Below are positions 1-7,838 of a stretch of 36,844 nt of DNA, piece after piece. The translations under genes and the position numbers were made by a program. Origin of the DNA: Flavobacteriaceae bacterium. Lineage in GTDB: Bacteria > Bacteroidota > Bacteroidia > Flavobacteriales > Flavobacteriaceae. The stretch lies in contig NZUH01000030.1 of assembly GCA_002697255.1 (NCBI GenBank), forward strand, positions 56,692 through 93,535. The letters run 5' to 3'. How positions within the stretch are numbered: the first letter of the stretch is position 1; each line of letters starts with the position of its first letter. The notes below the pieces were generated by a model. It made no database searches. It saw only the letters and a program-made list of their open reading frames with translations, and was not told the DNA's origin.

Positions 1-705
1 CTTAAGATTAAGGAAAAATATCCGAAATTCTGGAAAGATGATTATGAAGATGGGGGTAAAAACCTATTTGAATATGAATTATTAGATAAAAACTTAGAAG
101 ATATATATTTTGAGAAGATAGATCACGAATATTTTAAAATAACCAATCTAAAAAATGGGTTAAAATTAGCAAATAGTCTCAAAGGAAAGATTAACAATAA
201 GCTTACAACTATAGTATATAATTTTGTTGATATGTTATCCCATTCAAAAACTGAAATGGAAATGATAAAAGAATTAGCGTCTAATGATAAGGCATACAGA
301 TCATTGACAAAGAGTTGGTTTGAAAATTCCCCTTTATTTGAAATTATTAAAAACGCACAAGATCTTGGGTTTAAATTAATCATAACAACAGATCACGGGA
401 CAATTAATGTTAAAAATCCTGCAAAAATAATTGGTGACAAAAATACTAGTCAAAACCTTAGGTATAAAACAGGTAAAAGTCTTACTTATAATCATAAAGA
501 AAACATATCTTACAATAATCCTGAAGAGGTGGGATTACCTAAAACCTCTATAAATTCTTCATATGTGTTTTCAAAAGAAGATTATTATTTAGTATACCCA
601 AATAATTATAATCATTACAGTAATTATTTTAGAAACACATATCAACATGGAGGCGTATCAATGGAGGAAATGATTATCCCTTTTATTGTTTTAAATCCCA
701 AATAA
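1..705 (+). CDS. porX: PorX-type response regulator, C-terminal PglZ domain (5' truncated)
   Basis: The reading frame is open from base 1, so the ORF-track start at 232 is internal; about 234 C-terminal residues are present and the N-terminal receiver domain lies outside the window. The visible part is a PglZ (alkaline-phosphatase-superfamily) domain: 'TTDHGT' carries the Asp-His metal ligands, followed by 'NLRYKTGK', and the end reads 'TYQHGGVSMEEMIIPF', the second metal-site His region. In Bacteroidota this architecture is PorX, the orphan response regulator that works with PorY and an ECF sigma factor to control type IX secretion genes. tsaE follows after 1 nt, suggesting co-transcription. 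A generic PglZ protein is possible because the receiver domain is not seen. Confidence 0.85.
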   Translation, partial: LKIKEKYPKFWKDDYEDGGKNLFEYELLDKNLEDIYFEKIDHEYFKITNLKNGLKLANSLKGKINNKLTTIVYNFVDMLSHSKTEMEMIKELASNDKAYRSLTKSWFENSPLFEIIKNAQDLGFKLIITTDHGTINVKNPAKIIGDKNTSQNLRYKTGKSLTYNHKENISYNNPEEVGLPKTSINSSYVFSKEDYYLVYPNNYNHYSNYFRNTYQHGGVSMEEMIIPFIVLNPK

Positions 706-706
706 A

Positions 707-1126
707 ATGATAAAAAAATATAAGTATGGATTAGAAAATATTGATTTGGCATCAAAATTAATTGTTGATCATATAAAGAATTATAACATTTTTTTATTGG
801 AAGGAGATCTAGGCTCTGGAAAAACTACTTTAATTAAAAATATTTTAAGGAATATTGGAATTTTAGAAAATATTAATAGTCCTACGTTTTCAATTGTCAA
901 TAATTATATACAAGATGATTTAGAGGTCTATCATTTTGATTTATACAGAGTCAAAAATGTAGATGATCTATATACTTTTGGTTTTTATGAATACCTAGAA
1001 AGCAGGAAATTATGTTTTATCGAATGGCCACAAAGAATACTTAAAAATTTCGATTATAAACATCTTTATATTAAAATTAATACATTAGAAAATAATGAAA
1101 GAGAATTACATATTTCAAAAAATTAA
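707..1126 (+). CDS. tsaE: tRNA threonylcarbamoyladenosine biosynthesis ATPase TsaE
   Basis: This is a small P-loop ATPase of 139 residues, normal for the family. It assists TsaB/TsaC/TsaD in making the t6A modification at position 37 of ANN-decoding tRNAs in the cytoplasm. Walker A is 'GDLGSGKTT' near residue 34, followed by the TsaE signatures 'SPTF', 'HFDLYR' and 'FIEWPQ'. The gene starts 1 nt after the porX stop and ends 3 nt before the next start, so the three genes look like one operon. The assignment is secure from motifs and length. Confidence 0.95.
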   Translation: MIKKYKYGLENIDLASKLIVDHIKNYNIFLLEGDLGSGKTTLIKNILRNIGILENINSPTFSIVNNYIQDDLEVYHFDLYRVKNVDDLYTFGFYEYLESRKLCFIEWPQRILKNFDYKHLYIKINTLENNERELHISKN

Positions 1127-1129
1127 AAA

Positions 1130-1489
1130 ATGAATTTCATAAGTAGACTTAGTTATTTTTCTGGAGGATTCTTAATAGGTCTTGCATTTCTCATGTTTTT
1201 CCTAAGTGGAAAAAAAACTTCATGTAGCTATTTTCCAGAATCCAGAGTTAAAAAAGATATTTCAAGAAAAAATTTAGAATTTCAAAATTTATTAAAAAAG
1301 GAAGATTCATTAATATTAATAAAAGTATTGCAAAACGGAGTTATTAATTTTTCAAAAAGTAAAACAGATTTAATAAACTGTAAAGAATATTATTTTGAAC
1401 AAAACAATTCAGATAATATAATTTGGATGATAGTTAAAAACTGTAAAGATAATGCTGTTGTAATCAAATATAATATTTCTAAAAACTAA
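1130..1489 (+). CDS. Small membrane-anchored conserved protein (DUF4258-like)
   Basis: A 119-residue protein with one N-terminal hydrophobic segment, about residues 8-26 ('GGFLIGLAFLMFFLSG'), then a 'KKTSCSYFPESRV' motif and a soluble tail. The length and the GKK-SCSYFP-SRV pattern resemble a small protein that I recall being annotated with a DUF4258 domain in Flavobacteriia near proline dehydrogenase; that is memory, not a search result. Function is unknown. It is the last gene of the porX-tsaE run. Its stop codon overlaps the stop of the convergent proline dehydrogenase within a 4-nt CTAA. Confidence 0.75.
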   Translation: MNFISRLSYFSGGFLIGLAFLMFFLSGKKTSCSYFPESRVKKDISRKNLEFQNLLKKEDSLILIKVLQNGVINFSKSKTDLINCKEYYFEQNNSDNIIWMIVKNCKDNAVVIKYNISKN

Positions 1490-2646
1490 ACTTTTCTTCT
1501 TTTAATTTCAGAGGATATAAGTTGAAGTTCTCTATTTGTTTGCATCGAAACTGACGAGTTTTCATCTAGCCTTCTTATTAAATAAGGTATCACCTCTTTT
1601 ACTGGCCCAAAAGGAAGGTATTTAGCAACATTGAATCCATTTTTTGCTAATATAAAACTAATATTATCACTCATGCCATATAACTGGCTAAACCAAATTC
1701 TTTGGTCATTCTTTTTTAATTTTAATTTGTCGATTAAATCTACAGCCAACATGTTACTGTATTCATTATGTGATCCGATAAAAAGACTGAAATCATCAAT
1801 GTTTTGAAGGATGTACCGCATTGATTTATTAAATAATTGGTCTGTATCTTTTTTATTTTCACAAATTGGAGACTCATAATTATTTTTAATTGCTCTATCT
1901 CTTTCTTTCTCCATATAAGCACCTCTAACTAATTTAATTCCAATCTTAATATTTTTAGACTTAATTCTTTCATGAGTGCTAGTAAGAAAATCAAATCTAT
2001 CTTTCCTGTATGTTTGTAAGGTGTTAAACACAACTGATTTTTCTTTGTTATAAATAAACATCATTTTTAATACTAATTTATCTATTGCGGGTTGAATCCA
2101 GCTCTCTTCAGCATCAACCAAAACCATTATATTTTTTTTAGATGCTAAAGAGCATATCTTATCAAATCTATTTTCAATTCTGCTCCATTGATTAACTTCT
2201 TGTTTAGATAATAAATCCCCCCTACTTACTTTTAGATACAATGAAAACTTGCCAACAGCAGAAGGCTTAAATACTAAAAATTTGGACAGACTATATTCAC
2301 TGCACTTTAATAATATATCAAGACATTTTTTAAGTGAGTTTTCGAAATCGGTTTCAGTAACAGAACCTTCTACTGAATAATCTAAAATCGAGTAGACATT
2401 ATTTCGCTTTAGATTCTCTATTACAGAATGACACTCATTAATATTTATTCCTCCACAAAATTGTGCGTATATTGTTTTTTTAAACAATATATCAAGCGGG
2501 AAATTGATTTTTAAAAGCATTTTAAGGACTTTTCTACCCAAAACCGATAGATATCCAAAAGATAATAATTTAAATAAATAGTAGGCTTTATTTAAATCTG
2601 AATCTGTTTTGTAGTTAAATGCTATTTTTGTGTTTTTAAAGTCCAA
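1486..2646 (-). CDS. Proline dehydrogenase (monofunctional, FAD-dependent)
   Basis: This enzyme oxidises L-proline to pyrroline-5-carboxylate and passes electrons to the quinone pool, the first step of proline catabolism. At 386 residues it is the monofunctional form, not bifunctional PutA. The TIM-barrel signatures are present: 'KIGIKLVRGAYMEKER' near residue 235, 'GSHNEYSNMLAVDL' near 292, and near 360 'YLIRRLDENSS', the substrate-carboxylate-binding arginine pair. A TATATTTG -7 element sits 12 nt upstream of the ATG. It is divergent from aroB, and its 3' end overlaps the upstream small gene by 4 nt. Confidence 0.93.
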   Translation of the reverse strand: MDFKNTKIAFNYKTDSDLNKAYYLFKLLSFGYLSVLGRKVLKMLLKINFPLDILFKKTIYAQFCGGININECHSVIENLKRNNVYSILDYSVEGSVTETDFENSLKKCLDILLKCSEYSLSKFLVFKPSAVGKFSLYLKVSRGDLLSKQEVNQWSRIENRFDKICSLASKKNIMVLVDAEESWIQPAIDKLVLKMMFIYNKEKSVVFNTLQTYRKDRFDFLTSTHERIKSKNIKIGIKLVRGAYMEKERDRAIKNNYESPICENKKDTDQLFNKSMRYILQNIDDFSLFIGSHNEYSNMLAVDLIDKLKLKKNDQRIWFSQLYGMSDNISFILAKNGFNVAKYLPFGPVKEVIPYLIRRLDENSSVSMQTNRELQLISSEIKRRKV

Positions 2647-2658
2647 TTATTTTTTTTT

Positions 2659-2666
2659 CAAATATA
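2659..2666 (-). promoter_or_regulatory. Bacteroidota -7 promoter element for proline dehydrogenase
   Basis: On the minus strand the sequence reads TATATTTG, an exact match to TAnnTTTG. It ends 12 nt before the proline dehydrogenase ATG, giving a very short leader. No convincing -33 TTG element is visible at the usual spacing. Confidence 0.6.
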
Positions 2667-2730
2667 ATTTACAAGAATTATAACTTTATTAAATTTATTG
2701 GATTATTTTAATCAAAATTAAAAAAGATTG

Positions 2731-3816
2731 ATGAAATCAATTATAAAACAAAAATATTCTATTTTTTTTGGCAGTTTAGGTTACGTTAAATTAAACGAAC
2801 TAATAAAAAGAAAAAAGTATAATAAAATATTGATATTATCTGATTTTAATACTGAAAAATATTGTTTATCACACTTCCAAAACCAACTGCTCACAACTCA
2901 CCCAATTGTAGAAAATGAAATTATAAATAATCTATTTTATTACTCTGTCACTCCTGGTGAAATTTCTAAAAACATAAGTGAATCAGTGAAGATTATCAAC
3001 TTTTTAATTTCAAACGGGTTTAAAAGAAATAGTCTTATTATTAATCTTGGAGGTGGATTAATCACCGATTTAGGAGGTTTTGTAGCTTCAATATTCATGA
3101 GAGGAATAGAATTTGTAAATATTTCAACTTCGTTATTGGGAATGATAGATGCATCAATTGGTGGTAAAACAGGAGTTGATTTAAATAATTTGAAAAACAT
3201 AATAGGCTCTTTTAAATTTGCAAAGTATATTTTAATTGATCCGTTATTTTTATCAACACTTTCGAAAAGACAAATGAATTCTGGATTTTCTGAAATGATT
3301 AAACACTCCTTATTAGATTCAAAAGATCATTGGAAAAAAATCAAACTGATAAGTCATCATTCTAATATTTCTGAAGAATTGATTTATGATTCTATAAATA
3401 CAAAGATTAACATAATTGAAAATGACCCAAAAGAATCTAATATTAGAAAGTTTTTAAATTTTGGGCATACACTTGGGCATGCAATAGAAACTTATTATTT
3501 AGAATCAAACAAAGAAATCCTTCATGGTGAAGCTATTTTAATAGGTTTGATATTAGAATCCTTTTTATCACATAAAATTTTAGATTTAGAACTTAAAGAT
3601 GTTTTGGAAATAAAAGATTTTATATTGAAATTTTCAAAAAAAATATCTTTTTCGAAACAAGATATTTCAAGAATTATAGAATTATTAAAATTTGATAAAA
3701 AAAATAAGGATGAGAATGCTAGATTTGTACTACTAAAAGAAATTGGAAAACCAAGTTTTGATAATTTGGTAGAAATAAAAGATATTATGGAAGCTTTTCA
3801 ATTTTATGATAATTAA
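2731..3816 (+). CDS. aroB: 3-dehydroquinate synthase
   Basis: AroB converts DAHP to 3-dehydroquinate, the second step of the shikimate pathway, using NAD and a divalent metal. The family signatures are clear: 'NLGGGLITDLGGFVAS' near residue 105, 'FMRGIEFVNISTSLLGMIDA', 'GGKTGVDL', then the metal site 'NFGHTLGHAIE' and 'LHGEAILIGL'. The ORF track begins at a TTG one codon upstream; I choose the ATG, which gives 361 residues, normal for AroB. The gene abuts the convergent Lrp gene with no gap. The pairing with a divergent proline dehydrogenase is one I recall from Flavobacteriia. Confidence 0.95.
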   Translation: MKSIIKQKYSIFFGSLGYVKLNELIKRKKYNKILILSDFNTEKYCLSHFQNQLLTTHPIVENEIINNLFYYSVTPGEISKNISESVKIINFLISNGFKRNSLIINLGGGLITDLGGFVASIFMRGIEFVNISTSLLGMIDASIGGKTGVDLNNLKNIIGSFKFAKYILIDPLFLSTLSKRQMNSGFSEMIKHSLLDSKDHWKKIKLISHHSNISEELIYDSINTKINIIENDPKESNIRKFLNFGHTLGHAIETYYLESNKEILHGEAILIGLILESFLSHKILDLELKDVLEIKDFILKFSKKISFSKQDISRIIELLKFDKKNKDENARFVLLKEIGKPSFDNLVEIKDIMEAFQFYDN

Positions 3817-4299
3817 TTAGCTCATATTTTTAAATATAGAGTGCATTAATCTCTTTTTATCATTTACACTTTCCTCAAGAGAAATCATAGATTCCGTCCT
3901 ATATACCCCATCAATCTCATCTAGTTTAAAAATAATATTCTTTGCATTTGTAGTTCCTTTGGCTCTAATTTTACAAAATATATTGAATTTCCCTGTAGTT
4001 ATGTGAGCTACAGTAACATTTGGGATTTCATTTATCCTTTGTATTATAAACTTGATTTTTGATGTATCACTAATATATAACCCAACATATGCAATAAAAG
4101 TGTAACCTAATTTATCATAATCAAGAATTAAGGATGAACCTTTAATTAATCCAAAATCTTCCATTTTTTTTACTCTTACATGAACAGTTCCAGCAGATAT
4201 AAGTAATTTCTTAGCAATATCAGTAAAAGGGGTACGTGTGTTTAGGATAAGCATATCCAAAATCTTATGATCTATTTCATCTAATTTAAATTTTGACAT
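3817..4299 (-). CDS. Lrp/AsnC family transcriptional regulator
   Basis: 160 residues with the standard two-domain plan. An N-terminal winged helix opens with 'KLDEIDHKILDMLILNTRTP' and 'LISAGTVHVRVKKMEDFGLI'. The C-terminal RAM/AsnC effector domain follows from about residue 65 ('FIAYVGLYISDTS', 'VTVAHITTGKFNIFCKIRA'). Such proteins form octamers and sense amino acids. The neighbouring proline dehydrogenase and aroB are plausible but unproven targets. A -7 element TATATTTG lies 28 nt upstream, and an 8-bp palindrome TTACGTAA just beyond it (4345-4352) could be an autoregulatory site. Confidence 0.92.
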   Translation of the reverse strand: MSKFKLDEIDHKILDMLILNTRTPFTDIAKKLLISAGTVHVRVKKMEDFGLIKGSSLILDYDKLGYTFIAYVGLYISDTSKIKFIIQRINEIPNVTVAHITTGKFNIFCKIRAKGTTNAKNIIFKLDEIDGVYRTESMISLEESVNDKKRLMHSIFKNMS

Positions 4300-4563
4300 A
4301 ATTATGATAATTTAATAAAAAGAATAACAAATATAATACCATATTTACGTAATTAATAAAATAATAGGTAAAAATTTAAATAATCTTTATGAATTATAAG
4401 TAATTAATATAAATTAAACAATAAAATTTATTTATATATGGTTATTTTTAATAAATTAAATATATTTTATCATAAAACGATGTAAATGAATATATTAAGA
4501 CATATTACTTAAAGTTAAACTTTTATTATATATTCTTCTTTTTAATTTTTTTCATAAACTATT
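4300..4563. other. AT-rich intergenic region without a recognisable gene
   Basis: This is the longest clearly non-coding stretch in the window (264 nt). It is almost entirely A/T. It holds the minus-strand promoter of the Lrp gene at its left end and leads into the XRE promoter at its right end. I found no ORF above about 15 codons, no tRNA-like fold and no GC-rich terminator hairpin. A small inverted repeat, AAAGTT-A-AACTTT, lies at 4511-4523. Confidence 0.6.
4328..4335 (-). promoter_or_regulatory. Bacteroidota -7 promoter element for the Lrp/AsnC gene
   Basis: Minus-strand TATATTTG matches TAnnTTTG and is followed after 28 nt by the ATG of the regulator. The TTACGTAA palindrome at 4345-4352 lies just upstream, inside the promoter spacer, where a bound regulator could block polymerase. 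Confidence 0.55.
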
Positions 4564-4565
4564 TT

Positions 4566-4581
4566 GTTTACATTTGTAAAC
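4566..4581 (+). promoter_or_regulatory. Perfect inverted repeat overlapping -7 box and start of the XRE gene
   Basis: The sequence GTTTACA-TT-TGTAAAC has perfect 7-bp arms with a 2-nt spacer and is followed directly by the ATG of the helix-turn-helix gene. Within it TACATTTG (4569-4576) matches the -7 element TAnnTTTG and ends 5 nt before the ATG, so the transcript should be leaderless or nearly so. A regulator bound to the palindrome would cover both promoter and start. Autoregulation by the XRE protein is inferred from this arrangement. Confidence 0.7.
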
Positions 4582-4872
4582 ATGGATATAGTAACCAGAC
4601 TAGAAGAGTTTATAAAATCAAAAAAGATAAGTAAATCTGCTTTTGCAAATCATATTGGCGTGCAAAGATCAAGTATAGCTCACTTTTTTAGCGGTAGAAA
4701 TAAACCTAGTTTAGATTTTTACATAAAAATCAAGGAAAAATACCCTGAAGTTGACTTAAATTGGATAATTTCAGGAATAAAAATAAAAAAGAATAACAAA
4801 TTTTCTAAATCAAGTCAAGATATTGACTCAATTATTATACTTTTTAAAGATGGCAGCTATGAAAAACGCTAA
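4582..4872 (+). CDS. Small XRE-family helix-turn-helix regulator
   Basis: A 96-residue DNA-binding protein starting at ATG 4582. The ORF-track start is a TTG six codons upstream that lies inside the promoter palindrome, so it is rejected. Residues 1-55 are a Cro/CI-type HTH: 'SKSAFANHIGVQRSSIAHFF', then 'GRNKPSLDFYIKIKEKYPEV' and 'LNWIISG'. The tail is short and lysine-rich, with no sensor domain. Its last codons overlap the following lipoprotein gene by 14 nt, so the two are co-transcribed. The perfect inverted repeat on its start codon suggests negative autoregulation. Confidence 0.88.
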   Translation: MDIVTRLEEFIKSKKISKSAFANHIGVQRSSIAHFFSGRNKPSLDFYIKIKEKYPEVDLNWIISGIKIKKNNKFSKSSQDIDSIIILFKDGSYEKR

Positions 4873-5242
4873 AAAACTACTCCTCCTTTTAATTCTATTA
4901 AACTTTTTTAACTGTGAAGAGCAAGAAAGAGATTGTAAAAAGTTTTATACTGGCAGCTTTTACTCTGAAACTGTTATTAACGGAAAAATACTAAGATCTA
5001 CTTTTCGTAGAGATAATACAAACATTCAGATTGAGGAATTTAATCAAGATATTGATTCAAGTCGTGTACGCTGGGTAAATGACTGTGAAATGGTTCTATC
5101 ATCTATTAGCCCAAAAAATATTAATGAGAAAAAAAATATTCTAATTAAAATACTCGAAACAACAGACTCTTCATACACTTATGAATATTCTTATGTTGGA
5201 GAAAGCGTGAAGCTTAAGTCAGAAGCTTTTAAAATAAAGTAG
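4859..5242 (+). CDS. Conserved flavobacterial lipoprotein of unknown function (often mislabelled 'DNA topoisomerase IV')
   Basis: 127 residues from ATG 4859. The ORF-track start is an upstream TTG; the ATG places a clean lipoprotein signal at the N-terminus, 'MKNAKKLLLLLILLNFFNC', with Cys19 as the lipidated residue followed by acidic 'EEQERD', which resembles Bacteroidota surface-export tags. The mature part, containing 'CKKFYTGSFYSETVINGK' and 'RVRWVNDCEMVL', is likely a small beta-rich domain. Homologues in Flavobacteriia are, from memory, sometimes named 'DNA topoisomerase IV' only because they lie next to parC. Nothing in the sequence suggests topoisomerase activity. Its 3' end overlaps parC by 14 nt tail to tail. 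Confidence 0.82.
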   Translation: MKNAKKLLLLLILLNFFNCEEQERDCKKFYTGSFYSETVINGKILRSTFRRDNTNIQIEEFNQDIDSSRVRWVNDCEMVLSSISPKNINEKKNILIKILETTDSSYTYEYSYVGESVKLKSEAFKIK

Positions 5243-7838
5243 CTTGATTTGAAGTTGAGTCCTCTAGCCCATCATCATTGTTATCTGTCAAATCCTCTAC
5301 GACAACCTCAATTTCGGTAGGCGAAACTTCAGTAGGCGGAATATAATCAATTGGGGCTAAGGGATTAACCTGTTTAACTTTATGAGAACTCAACCGATTT
5401 CCTTGAGCCCTTATTCCTTTAATTGAAATAAATTCATCAAAAACAATTTTTAAATTAGTCCTTTGCTCTTTATTCCTGATTTTATTAAAAACCACCTCAA
5501 TTACCGGTCTCCAATCTGTTGAAACTAATTCTAAAAAAGACCCCTTATTTTCTGAAATGAACATCTCTTCCTTATTTTCGTTTTCAACCAAAAATCTTTT
5601 TGCAAAATACTTTTCTTTTTTACCGTCAAAATAAACAACCGACAATGGCTTTTTTGGAACCCATTTTTCTAAAACAATCATATCATCACTAAAGTGAGTG
5701 GTTAATTCTGGAGCTATTGTCTTTAAAAATCCATTTTGAGAAACAACAAGTATTCTATCTTCACCCCTAAACTCACCAAGCAACTCACCTCTTGCATCAA
5801 CATTTAGTTTTTGAACTGTTTCATCAAACCAAATTTTTCTAGGTTTTAATGTAGAAACACCTTTTTCTTTTAACTCAACACCCTTAAGGTTGTATTTTGT
5901 TAATATATTACCTCTCGTTCCTCTTCCTTTTATTAAAATTTCTGAAAAATCAACATCCCATTTTAATTTTTTCAACTTGGCATTATGCCTTAAACAAACT
6001 GATACTTTTTCAGCTTCACCATTTGGATTTGCAGAGAAATACTTAATTACACTATCCTTTTTAGATGATGAAAGTTTATATACTTTATCTCTAGTTACAC
6101 CAGAAACGGCAAATCTTTTAATGTAACCATAACCTTTATCACCATCTTTATATATCATATTATAGATTGTTCTTATATCTTTCTTCTTAAATACAGCAGC
6201 ATGGATGATATTTTTACCCACAAAAGTTTTGGAATCAACTCTTGTCACAATCATATTACAATTTTCAGTAAAAACTATAATATCGTCAATATCACTACAA
6301 TCACATACATATTCGTCTCTTCTCAAAGACGTTCCTATAAAACCCTCTTGCCTATTTATGTAGAGTTTCATGTTTCTAATAACTACCTTTCTGACATCTA
6401 CATCATCAAAAATCTTTATTTCTGTTTTTCTTTGTTTATTTTCTGAATATTCTTTTTTTAATCTGTTAAAATATGAGATTGCAAATTCTACAAGATTTAA
6501 AAGATGTGTCTCAACCTCTTTAATTTGACTTTCTAGATTATCTATCTTTTCTATTGCTTTATCAATATCGAATCTAGAAATCCTCTTTATTTTTATTTCA
6601 GTCAATCTGGAAATATCCTCATCAGTTACTTCCCTTTTCAAATTTTTAACAAAAGGCTTTACACCTTCTCTAATTGCTCGTAAAACACCTTCCCATGTTT
6701 CTTCTTTCTCAATATCACGATATATTTTATTTTCAATAAAGATTCTTTCAAGTGAAAAATTATGCCACTGATCTTCTAATTCAGCTAAACGAATTTTTAA
6801 CTCTTCTTTTAATAATTTAACAGTATTGTCGGTGGATTTAGTTAAAATTTCCGAAACACCCAGGAAACATGGTCTATTCTCTTCGATAACACAAGAAAGA
6901 GGAGAAATCGACACTTCACAATTTGTGAACGCATACAATGCGTCGATTGTTTTATCAGGTGATATTCCCGAGGGCAAATATATTAGAACCTCTACCTTAG
7001 ATGATGTGTTGTCATCGATTTTTTTAATTTTTATCTTTCCTTTATCATTTGCTTTAATTATTGAATCTATTAAAGATGAAGTAGTTGTAGAGTATGGTAA
7101 TTCAGAAATTAATAAAGTTGACTTGTCAACTATACTAATTTTAGCTCTAACCCTGACTTTACCCCCTCGTTTTCCGTCGTTATAATTAGTGAAATCGGCA
7201 ATACCTCCAGAATTAAAGTCAGGTAGAAGAGTAAATTTTTTATTTTTTAGATACTTTATGGATGCATCGATTAATTCGATAAAATTATGAGATAAAATTT
7301 TAGTTGATAATCCAACAGCGATACCCTCAGCTCCTTGAGCAAGCAAAAGCGGAAATTTTACAGGTAAATTAATCGGTTCTTTTCTTCTTCCATCATATGA
7401 AGATTGCCAATTTGTTACTTTGGGGTTAAAAACTACATCAGATGCAAATTTTGATAATCTTGCCTCAATGTATCTAGAGGCTGCAGCCCTGTCACCTGTT
7501 AAAGTATTTCCCCAATTACCTTGCGTATCGATTAAAAGATCTTTTTGACCAATCTGTACCATAGCATCAGCTATACTGGCATCCCCATGGGGGTGGTATT
7601 GCATTGTATGACCAACAATATTAGCAACTTTATTATATCTTCCATCATCCAAATCCTTCATCGACTGCATGATTCTTCTTTGCACGGGCTTAAAACCATC
7701 TTCAACTGATGGAACGGCTCTTTCTAAAATTACATATGATGCGTAATCTAAAAACCAGTCCTTATACATGCCTGTAACCCTGGTGATAGATTCGGCCTGA
7801 TCATAATTTGTGTCAATATTTAAATCTTCATCATCCAT
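5229..7838 (-). CDS. parC: DNA topoisomerase IV subunit A
   Basis: ParC is the DNA-cleaving subunit that, with ParE, unlinks daughter chromosomes. The N-terminal winged-helix cleavage domain has 'YASYVILERAVPSVEDGFKP', 'YHPHGDASIADAMVQIGQ' and the active-site tyrosine in 'AAASRYIEARL' (about residue 123). A coiled segment follows near 430-480, then a C-terminal DNA-wrapping domain ending in an acidic tail. The length of 869 residues fits Bacteroidota ParC. It begins directly after the parE stop with no spacer, so translation is probably coupled. At the positions of E. coli ParC Ser80 and Glu84 it has Ala and Asp. GyrA is excluded by these motifs and by the parE partner. Confidence 0.95.
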   Translation of the reverse strand: MDDEDLNIDTNYDQAESITRVTGMYKDWFLDYASYVILERAVPSVEDGFKPVQRRIMQSMKDLDDGRYNKVANIVGHTMQYHPHGDASIADAMVQIGQKDLLIDTQGNWGNTLTGDRAAASRYIEARLSKFASDVVFNPKVTNWQSSYDGRRKEPINLPVKFPLLLAQGAEGIAVGLSTKILSHNFIELIDASIKYLKNKKFTLLPDFNSGGIADFTNYNDGKRGGKVRVRAKISIVDKSTLLISELPYSTTTSSLIDSIIKANDKGKIKIKKIDDNTSSKVEVLIYLPSGISPDKTIDALYAFTNCEVSISPLSCVIEENRPCFLGVSEILTKSTDNTVKLLKEELKIRLAELEDQWHNFSLERIFIENKIYRDIEKEETWEGVLRAIREGVKPFVKNLKREVTDEDISRLTEIKIKRISRFDIDKAIEKIDNLESQIKEVETHLLNLVEFAISYFNRLKKEYSENKQRKTEIKIFDDVDVRKVVIRNMKLYINRQEGFIGTSLRRDEYVCDCSDIDDIIVFTENCNMIVTRVDSKTFVGKNIIHAAVFKKKDIRTIYNMIYKDGDKGYGYIKRFAVSGVTRDKVYKLSSSKKDSVIKYFSANPNGEAEKVSVCLRHNAKLKKLKWDVDFSEILIKGRGTRGNILTKYNLKGVELKEKGVSTLKPRKIWFDETVQKLNVDARGELLGEFRGEDRILVVSQNGFLKTIAPELTTHFSDDMIVLEKWVPKKPLSVVYFDGKKEKYFAKRFLVENENKEEMFISENKGSFLELVSTDWRPVIEVVFNKIRNKEQRTNLKIVFDEFISIKGIRAQGNRLSSHKVKQVNPLAPIDYIPPTEVSPTEIEVVVEDLTDNNDDGLEDSTSNQATLF

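Noticed and set aside
123-383. Minus-strand 86-aa ORF at the left edge
   Set aside because: It lies antisense to the continuous porX frame that is open from base 1 and shows no domain.
2940-3200. Antisense ORF within aroB, and similar shadows in parC, ychF, serC, pyrC', uvrA, the GNAT gene and ltaE
   Set aside because: All lie inside strongly supported genes in other frames, have no recognisable motif and no promoter of their own.
4300-4563. A possible tRNA, small RNA or pseudogene in the AT-rich gap
   Set aside because: No GC-rich stems, no tRNA-like features and no residual protein similarity that I can recognise.
4564-4581. TTG start for the XRE gene from the ORF track
   Set aside because: It lies inside the palindrome and -7 element, upstream of the likely transcription start; ATG 4582 is a better start.
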